Shown piece after piece: positions 54,838-61,153 of a DNA stretch of 64,000 nucleotides. A program made the position numbers and the translations under genes. The stretch lies in NCBI GenBank assembly GCA_964615765.1, contig CAZTQN010000005.1:62001-126000 (forward strand). The letters run 5' to 3'. This DNA is from CAZTQN01 sp964615765 (lineage in GTDB: Bacteria; Planctomycetota; Phycisphaerae; Phycisphaerales; UBA1924). The notes under the pieces are model-generated. The model saw only the letters and a program-made list of their open reading frames with translations, searched no databases and was not told where the DNA came from. How positions within the stretch are numbered: the first letter of the stretch is position 1; every line of letters starts with the position of its first letter.

Positions 54838-54879
54838 AAAGCACGCCGGCTGCCGAAAAACACGCCGGCTGCTGAACCA
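54825..54879. repeat. Triplicated tail-coding repeat, 19-bp period
   Basis: Three copies of cgccggctgctgaaaagca: the first encodes the last residues AGC and stop of the GH13 gene, the next two lie after it at 54844-54862 and 54863-54879. The period of 19 puts each copy in a different reading frame. The second copy has CGA instead of TGA. Confidence 0.9.
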
Positions 54880-55887
54880 CTACTCGATCCGCGGGTCCAC
54901 CCAGCGGTACAGCACGTCCACCGCCAGGTTGAACAGGATCAGCATCGTCGCGTAGATCAGCACCACGCCCATGATCAGGAACAGGTCCTTGTTCAGGACC
55001 GCGTTCACGAAGTGCTGGCCCATCCCCGGCACCGTGAACACCTTCTCGACCACGAACGAGCCCGTCATCGCCCCAGCCGCGGCGGGCCCCAGGAAACTCA
55101 GCACCGGCAGAAACGCGTTCTTCAGCGCATGCCGCAGCAGCACCCGCGCCTCGCCCATGCCCTTGGCCCGCGCCGTGCGGATGAAGTCCGCCTTCATCGT
55201 GTCCAGCAGCCCCATCCGCGTCAGCCGCGCGATGTACGCCGCCAGCGGCAGACTCAGCGTGAACGCCGGCAGCACCACCTGCCCCGGATCGCCCCACCCG
55301 CCGATCTTCCCCCACCCAAGCAGCACCGGGAACGCCAGCACGAGCAGCGTCCCGATCACGAACGTCGGCAGGCTGATCCCCACCAGCGCGATGATCAGCG
55401 TCGCCACGTCCGCCAGCGAGTTGGGCTTCACCGCCCCCACCACGCCCGCCCCCACGCCGATCACCAGCGCGATCATGATCGCCGCCAGCCCCAGCGTCAC
55501 GCTCACCGGCAGGCTCGACGCGATGATCTCGTTGACGCGCCAATCCTCGTATTGCAGGCTGGGCCCAAGGTCGAACACGCGCCGGGGCGGCGGGGCCAGC
55601 CCCGCCTCGATCGCCGCCGCGTCCCGCCGCGCCGCCTCCCCCGTGATCCCCTCCCGCACCCACCGCACGCCCAGCGCGCTGTCCAGGTACGACACGTAAA
55701 ACCGCGGGAACGAGTCGAGGTTGTACTGCGCCAACATCGCCTGCTCGACGTCCTTCGACGGGCGGCGCCCCTCCCCTTTCTCCAGCGGGTTGCCCGGCAC
55801 CGCCCACGCCAGGATCAGCGTCAGCGTGTAGATCACCAGCAGGATCAGCGGCATCTGCAAGAGGCGCCGGAGGATCAGCGTCGTCAT
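54880..55887 (-). CDS. OppB/DppB-type ABC transporter permease
   Basis: Inner-membrane permease of a peptide/oligopeptide/nickel ABC importer, 335 residues with about six transmembrane segments. The binding-protein-dependent transport signature is present: FIRTARAKGMGEARVLLRHALKNAFLPV (EAA loop that contacts the ATPase) and the N-terminal AWAVPGNPLEKG. An extra periplasmic loop (about residues 60-115) is longer than usual. ATG at 55887 has GGAG seven bases upstream; a GTG six bases earlier is less well placed. No partner permease (OppC), binding protein or ATPase is adjacent, since the next gene on the left converges. Confidence 0.88.
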   Translation of the reverse strand: MTTLILRRLLQMPLILLVIYTLTLILAWAVPGNPLEKGEGRRPSKDVEQAMLAQYNLDSFPRFYVSYLDSALGVRWVREGITGEAARRDAAAIEAGLAPPPRRVFDLGPSLQYEDWRVNEIIASSLPVSVTLGLAAIMIALVIGVGAGVVGAVKPNSLADVATLIIALVGISLPTFVIGTLLVLAFPVLLGWGKIGGWGDPGQVVLPAFTLSLPLAAYIARLTRMGLLDTMKADFIRTARAKGMGEARVLLRHALKNAFLPVLSFLGPAAAGAMTGSFVVEKVFTVPGMGQHFVNAVLNKDLFLIMGVVLIYATMLILFNLAVDVLYRWVDPRIE

Positions 55888-56159
55888 GAGCACTCTCCGG
55901 CGTGTCCGCCCCGGGCCCGCGCCGAGGATCGTCGGGGAACGGTATCATGGTGCTCGCCGTGCGCGGGGTCGCCGCGGCAAGGCCGCCCTCGGCCCTCGCC
56001 CCCGGGTACCCCCACGCTCCGCGTGGGATGCCTCCGCCTCAGGCACCCACACGCTCCGCCTGCGGCGCCGCCAGCCGTCCCCGTCCACCGCTCACCCTCT
56101 TCCACCACCTCATCCGCTTCCTCTTCGCCCGCGCCCCGGCGCCGGCCCGATGCTCATTG
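55888..56159. other. Divergent intergenic region before rnr
   Basis: No gene recognised. It should hold promoters for the permease (minus) and RNase R (plus). One small perfect hairpin (cccacgc/gcgtggg, 56011-56027) is present. The open frames seen here are Pro/Arg-rich and not convincing. Confidence 0.4.
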
Positions 56160-58613
56160 ATGTCACTCAAGTTTGAACGCCGCCTCCTCGCTCACCTGGC
56201 CCATGACTCCTACGAGCCGGCGGATATCGCCCGCCTCGCCGGCGACCTGGGCGTAGAGCCCACCGACCTCCCCGAGTTCCGCGCCGCCGTCGACGCCCTC
56301 GTCGCCGCACGCCGCCTCATCACCGACGGGCAGGGCCGCGTGCAACTGCCCCGCATGGGCGACACCGTCACCGGACGCTTCAAAAAGAACCAGCGCGGCT
56401 TCGGCTTCGTCACCACCGACACCCCCTTCCGCGAGGGCGATGTCTTCATCCCGCCCGACGCCGTCTCCGGCGCACTCACCGGCGACACCGTCCGCGTCGC
56501 CGTCCGTCGCGGCGGGCGCGGCGGCGAGAACGACATCACCGGCGTCATCCTCGAAGTCCTCGAACGACGACGCGCCAGCTTCACGGGCGAACTCGTCAAA
56601 CGCGGCGGGCTCTGGCTCGTCATGCCCGACGGACGAGAACTCACCACCCCCATCGTCGTCGATGACCCCGCTGTCAAAAACGCCGGCGCCGGCGACAAGG
56701 TCCAGGTCGAGATCACTTCTTACCCCGAAGCCAGCAACGAGCTCGCCAACGGCGTGATCGTCAAGGTCCTCGGCGAGGCCGGCCTGCCCGACGTCGAAAC
56801 CCAGGCCACCATCGCCGCCTACGCCCTCCCGGGCGAGTTCCCCAAAGAGTGCGTCGACCAGGCCCGCGCAGCCGCCGCCCAGTTTGACCGCGAACTCGTC
56901 CAGGGCGACGCCGCCAACTGGCCCGACCGCGTCGACCTCCGCAACGAACTCGTCCTCACCATCGACCCCCCCGACGCCAAGGACTACGACGACGCCATCC
57001 ACATCATCCCACGCGCCGACGGCGGGTGGGACCTGGGCGTCCACATCGCCGACGTCGCCCACTTCATCCCCCCCGGCTCTCACCTCGACGAAGAAGCCCG
57101 CCAGCGCGGCAACAGCGTCTACCTGCCGCGCCTGGTCATCCCCATGCTCCCCGAGGTGCTCAGCAACGGCATCTGCTCCCTCAGCGAGGGCGTGCCCCGC
57201 TTCACCAAGAGCGCGTTCATCTCCTACGACGCCGACGGCCGCGTCATCTCCGAACGCGCCCACGCCACGCTCATCAAGAGCGCCAAGCGCCTGACCTACC
57301 TCGAAGCCCAGGCCCTCATTGACGGCGACCTCCGCGAGGCCCGCAAGCACGCCAAGACCGAGCCCAAGTACACCGAGCCCATCATCAAGGCCCTCCGCGA
57401 GATGGACCGCTGCTCCAAGGCCATCCGCCGCCGGCGCAAGGCCCAGGGCATGATCCACCTCGACCTGCCCGAGGTGGAACTCATCTTCGACGACGCCGGG
57501 CACGTCGTCGACGCCCAGCCCGAGGACAACGCCTACACCCACACGCTCATCGAAATGTTCATGGTCGAGGCCAACGAGGTCCTCGCCCGTCTCTTCGCCG
57601 GCATGAACGTCCCGCTGCTCCGGCGCATCCACCCCGAGCCCGTGCCCGGCGACGTCGGCGACCTCCGCCGCATGGCCAAGGTCGCCGGGTTCGCCATCCC
57701 CAAGAGCCCGACGCGCCAGGAACTGCAGTCGCTGCTCGACGCCACCGCCGGCACGCCCGCGGCTCGCGCCGTCCACTTCGCCGTCCTCCGCACGCTCACC
57801 AAGGCCGAGTACTCCCCCGCGCTCGTGGGCCACTTCGCCCTCGCCAGCGAGGCGTACGCCCACTTCACCAGCCCCATCCGCCGCTACCCGGACCTCACCG
57901 TCCACCGCGCCCTATCCGCGTTCCTGCGTCAGACCGACAACGGCGTCCGCGCCCCGCGCCGCGACGCCGACCGCGCTCGCTTGGGCCGCGTGCTCATGGA
58001 CCTCGGCCCCGAACAGGGCGTGCTCGACCAGGACGAACTCGTCGAGATCGGGCGCCACTGCTCCCAGACCGAGATCAACGCCGAGGCCGCCGAGCAGAAC
58101 CTCCGCCAGTTCCTCGTCCTGCAACTGCTCTCCAACCACCTGGGCGAGACCTTCGACGCTGTCATCACCGGCGTCACCAACTCGGGGGTATTCGTTCAGC
58201 TCGACCGCTTCCTCGCCGACGGCATGATCAAGTCCCAGGACCTCCCTCAACCCGGCGGACAGTCCACCGGACGCTGGGTTCTGGACCAGCGCTCCGGCGC
58301 CCTCGTCCACGGCCCGACCGGCCGCTCCTTCAACGTCGGCGACCGCCTCAAGGTCACCATCGCCGCCATCGACCTGGCCATGCGCCAGATGGACCTGGTC
58401 GTCGCCGACCCCGAGTCGCGAAACGTCGGTAAACCCAAGCAGCTCAAGAACATCCAAGGCAAGGACCGTCCCGGAAAGACCAAAGACGGCCCCCGCACCG
58501 GCGAGGAGTTCTTCAAGCCCAACCGACTCAGCGGCGAGAAACGCCGCGCCATGCGTTCCAAGGCCCGCGACCAAGCCAAGCCCGACCACCGCCGCAAGAA
58601 AAAGGGCACGTAA
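56160..58613 (+). CDS. rnr: Ribonuclease R
   Basis: Processive 3'-5' exoribonuclease of the RNB/RNase II family, 817 residues. Cold-shock domains precede the RNB core (QRGFGFVTTD). The catalytic segment IDPPDAKDYDDAIHI carries the Asp residues that hold the metals, and GVHIADVAHFI, RGNSVYLP and SICSL-type motifs follow; HFTSPIRRYPDLTVHRAL is intact. A C-terminal S1 domain (AVITGVTNSGVFVQLD, split by an insertion of about 25 residues) and a lysine-rich tail complete it. RNase R degrades structured RNA and takes part in rRNA quality control. The ATG at 56160 begins the family's sequence; the frame upstream is not conserved. Confidence 0.95.
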   Translation: MSLKFERRLLAHLAHDSYEPADIARLAGDLGVEPTDLPEFRAAVDALVAARRLITDGQGRVQLPRMGDTVTGRFKKNQRGFGFVTTDTPFREGDVFIPPDAVSGALTGDTVRVAVRRGGRGGENDITGVILEVLERRRASFTGELVKRGGLWLVMPDGRELTTPIVVDDPAVKNAGAGDKVQVEITSYPEASNELANGVIVKVLGEAGLPDVETQATIAAYALPGEFPKECVDQARAAAAQFDRELVQGDAANWPDRVDLRNELVLTIDPPDAKDYDDAIHIIPRADGGWDLGVHIADVAHFIPPGSHLDEEARQRGNSVYLPRLVIPMLPEVLSNGICSLSEGVPRFTKSAFISYDADGRVISERAHATLIKSAKRLTYLEAQALIDGDLREARKHAKTEPKYTEPIIKALREMDRCSKAIRRRRKAQGMIHLDLPEVELIFDDAGHVVDAQPEDNAYTHTLIEMFMVEANEVLARLFAGMNVPLLRRIHPEPVPGDVGDLRRMAKVAGFAIPKSPTRQELQSLLDATAGTPAARAVHFAVLRTLTKAEYSPALVGHFALASEAYAHFTSPIRRYPDLTVHRALSAFLRQTDNGVRAPRRDADRARLGRVLMDLGPEQGVLDQDELVEIGRHCSQTEINAEAAEQNLRQFLVLQLLSNHLGETFDAVITGVTNSGVFVQLDRFLADGMIKSQDLPQPGGQSTGRWVLDQRSGALVHGPTGRSFNVGDRLKVTIAAIDLAMRQMDLVVADPESRNVGKPKQLKNIQGKDRPGKTKDGPRTGEEFFKPNRLSGEKRRAMRSKARDQAKPDHRRKKKGT

Positions 58614-58630
58614 CCGCCCATCCGGAGTGT

Positions 58631-58663
58631 CAGCGGTTGCAGGCGACCGCTGGGTCAGTTTTT
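58631..58663 (+). terminator. Candidate intrinsic terminator after rnr
   Basis: A 7-bp stem (cagcggt 58631-58637 with accgctg 58646-58652), an eight-base loop and a T5 run (58659-58663) lie 17 bases past the rnr stop. Confidence 0.6.
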
Positions 58664-58755
58664 CACGCCCCCTCGCAGCAGACCGCCCGTTTCGGACGTA
58701 TCACTTGGGCCTCCGGCCGCCATCGCGGTCGGGGCGTCGATCGGGAGGCAACGTC

Positions 58756-59739
58756 ATGCGGATGCGCGTGCGGCTGGCTGGGTGTGCTGGGGTTATCGGT
58801 CTTCTGTCCGCCTCCGTCGCGATCGCCGCGCCGGGCGACATTGTCTCCGGCACCGCCAAACTGAACATCAGCCCCGGCGCCGGCGCCCTGCCAGCTCCGT
58901 TCAGCGCGCCCTTCGGCGACGCCGCCCTGTTCACCGACGCCAACACCCCCGACATCCTCTACAAGTACACCTGGTACTACCGCACCGAGATCGACTCCCG
59001 CCCGCGCCTCATGAGCGCGCTCACGACCCCGACCTCCACCCTCGTCGGCGACACCGCCACGTACAACTACCCCAACACCGGGCCCGGCGTCGCCGGGGGC
59101 GGCGGGCGCTTCGACGCGCGCATCACCGTCCGCATCGAATCCACGCCCGACCCCACCCAGGCCCGCGTGCTCAGCACGATGGTCGTCAAGAACATCAATC
59201 CCACGCGCCGCACCTTCAAGCTCTACCTCATCAACGACATCGACCTGCCCAACGGCCTGCCCGTGCCGCAGACCGACGACGCCGTCAACCAGGTGCCCGG
59301 CGCCCCGGTGCTCACCTTCCGTCAGACGGAAGTGACGTCGAACGACTTTGTGGAGTTCGTCGCGCCCGACGCCGCGGGCTGGTTGCTCGCCAGCGGGACG
59401 GACGTTCGCAACGCGCTGAACAACACGACGGTCAACGACCTGGGCAACGGGTTGAGCACGTTCGACGGCGACGCGGCCCTCGCGTTCCAGTGGACACTGA
59501 CGCTCGACCCGCAGGAATCGCGCACGATCACGACCACCTTCGCGATCAACGCCCCCGCCGTCGCCCCGCCCGCGTGCCGCCCGGATTACAACGGCCAGGG
59601 CGGCGTCACCGTGCAGGACATCTTCGACTTCCTCGCCGGCTGGTTCTCCAACGCGCCCGCGGCGGACTTCAACGGTCAGAACGGCGTCACCGTCCAGGAC
59701 ATCTTCGACTTCCTGACGGCCTGGTTCACTGGCTGCTGA
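58756..59739 (+). CDS. Exported protein with GC-type dockerin tail
   Basis: A 327-residue secreted protein of unknown function. The ATG at 58756 has GGGAGG seven bases upstream and opens a signal peptide ending near ASVAIA|APGD. The body (about residues 25-265) is beta-rich, with no domain I recognise. The C-terminus is the cleanest dockerin pair of the window: DYNGQGGVTVQDIFDFLAGWF and DFNGQNGVTVQDIFDFLTAWF, then TGC and stop. The DNA after the stop carries two more copies of the tail, like the GH13 gene. It lies between rnr and a convergent substrate-binding gene. Confidence 0.78.
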   Translation: MRMRVRLAGCAGVIGLLSASVAIAAPGDIVSGTAKLNISPGAGALPAPFSAPFGDAALFTDANTPDILYKYTWYYRTEIDSRPRLMSALTTPTSTLVGDTATYNYPNTGPGVAGGGGRFDARITVRIESTPDPTQARVLSTMVVKNINPTRRTFKLYLINDIDLPNGLPVPQTDDAVNQVPGAPVLTFRQTEVTSNDFVEFVAPDAAGWLLASGTDVRNALNNTTVNDLGNGLSTFDGDAALAFQWTLTLDPQESRTITTTFAINAPAVAPPACRPDYNGQGGVTVQDIFDFLAGWFSNAPAADFNGQNGVTVQDIFDFLTAWFTGC

Positions 59740-59772
59740 GTTCACCGGCTGCTGAGTTCGCCGGCTGCTGAT
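59725..59772. repeat. Triplicated tail-coding repeat, 16-bp period
   Basis: Copies ttcactggctgctgag (59725-59740), ttcaccggctgctgag (59741-59756) and ttcgccggctgctgat (59757-59772). Each encodes F-[TA]-G-C-stop, successively in frames 0, +1 and +2 of the upstream gene. All three keep the TGA. Confidence 0.92.
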
Positions 59773-59777
59773 CTGCT

Positions 59778-60782
59778 TCACAACCGTCGCCACGGGAACC
59801 CGGGCGGGATCACGTCCGGGCGGTCGTTGAGGTAGCCGACCAGGAACTCGAACGCGTCGACGAGTCGCGGCCCGGGGCGGTTGAACATCTGGTTGCCGTC
59901 CACGACCGCGACGCGCCCGGCCTGCACCGCCGGCAGCCCGGCCCACCACGCCGACGCCGCCAGACGCTCCGTTTGCGCAATTGCCTGCTCCAGCGGCACG
60001 CCGCAGGGCGACACGATGAGCACGTCCGGCCGCGTCGCCGCGAGGATCTCGGGCGGCACGCGCACGCTCTTGCCCGCGACGCGCAGCGTCTGCCCGGCCG
60101 GCCCTTCCGCAGCACCCGCGCCCGCCGTCGCCTGCGTCGGGTTCAGCGGGTGCTCGCCCCCGGCCCGCTCGATCAACTGCGGCGTCCAGTGCCCGCCGAT
60201 GAACAGCGGGTCGGTCCATTCCAAAAACGCCACGTTCGGGCGGGCGGCGTACGGCGAGACGTACTCCTGAGCCGCGTACAGCCGCTGACGCAGCCCAACG
60301 ACCACCTCCCGCGCCCGGGCCGCCAGACCCAGCGCCTCGCCCACCAGCAGCACGTCGTCGAGCACGCCCTCGATGCTGAGCGGGTTGAGGCTGATGACCC
60401 GGGGCGTGCTGGCCAAACCCGCCGCGACTCGGCGCACGCTGGCCAGATCGATCGAGCACACGGCGCACAGGTCCTGCGTGATGATCACGTCGGGCTTCAG
60501 ATCGCGCAGGCGATCCTCGTCGAGCGTGTACAGCGCGCGGTGCTCGGCGAGGGCTTCGCGGACCTGGCGATCGATGTCGGCCGGGTCATCTCCATGCGTC
60601 CGGGCCGCCGTCAGCACGGGCAGGCGTTCCAGCCAGGGCTCGCGGGGCGCGTCGCACTCGTGCGAGCGGCCGACCAGTTCCGGGCGGCTCCCTCCCCCAC
60701 CGCCACCCCCAACCCCACCGGGCCCATCAAGGAGCAGGGCCACAATCTCGGTCGCCGACGGGAGCAGACTGACCACACGCAT
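59778..60782 (-). CDS. BtuF/FepB-like substrate-binding protein (cobalamin-type)
   Basis: A 334-residue protein of the class III periplasmic-binding-protein fold. It begins MRVVSLLPSATEIVALL, then GRSHECDAP, LKPDVIITQDLCAVCSI, SLNPLSIEGVLDDVLLVGEALG, FLEWTDPLFIGGHWTPQLIERAGG and LIVSPCG, the pattern of the cobalamin-binding subgroup (including a Cys-rich CAVCS) that lacks an ordinary signal peptide. Related proteins bind vitamin B12 or corrinoids. No ABC permease or ATPase is adjacent. The Met at 60782 begins the family's sequence; an upstream extension would be basic and unconserved. Confidence 0.85.
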   Translation of the reverse strand: MRVVSLLPSATEIVALLLDGPGGVGGGGGGGSRPELVGRSHECDAPREPWLERLPVLTAARTHGDDPADIDRQVREALAEHRALYTLDEDRLRDLKPDVIITQDLCAVCSIDLASVRRVAAGLASTPRVISLNPLSIEGVLDDVLLVGEALGLAARAREVVVGLRQRLYAAQEYVSPYAARPNVAFLEWTDPLFIGGHWTPQLIERAGGEHPLNPTQATAGAGAAEGPAGQTLRVAGKSVRVPPEILAATRPDVLIVSPCGVPLEQAIAQTERLAASAWWAGLPAVQAGRVAVVDGNQMFNRPGPRLVDAFEFLVGYLNDRPDVIPPGFPWRRL

Positions 60783-61153
60783 GGCGGGAGTGTACGAACG
60801 CGGTGGGTGCAACCGGGGTGCGCCGGCCCGTTCACGCCGACCGGCGCGCGGTTTGATGGGAACGTGCATCCACCCCGCGCCAAGCCGGTTCAACCGCCGA
60901 CGCACACCCGCGGCGACATGCCGACGGTTGGGACAAGCGTCCAGCGCGGAAGGCCGAGCACCCCGACCCAGGCAAGGGCGGGGCGCGGGGCCCGAGCGCC
61001 GGAGGCTGTGCCGGACCCTGTGGTGGCGCGTCCGGGGGTGTTGGTGTACGCTTGGCTCGCTGAGTGTCCGAGGGGGGCGGGGTGATGGGGCGCGCTTGGG
61101 CGCCGGCGATCCTGCGTTGCGCGGGCAATGACGGATTTTCGCAGAGGACGGCG

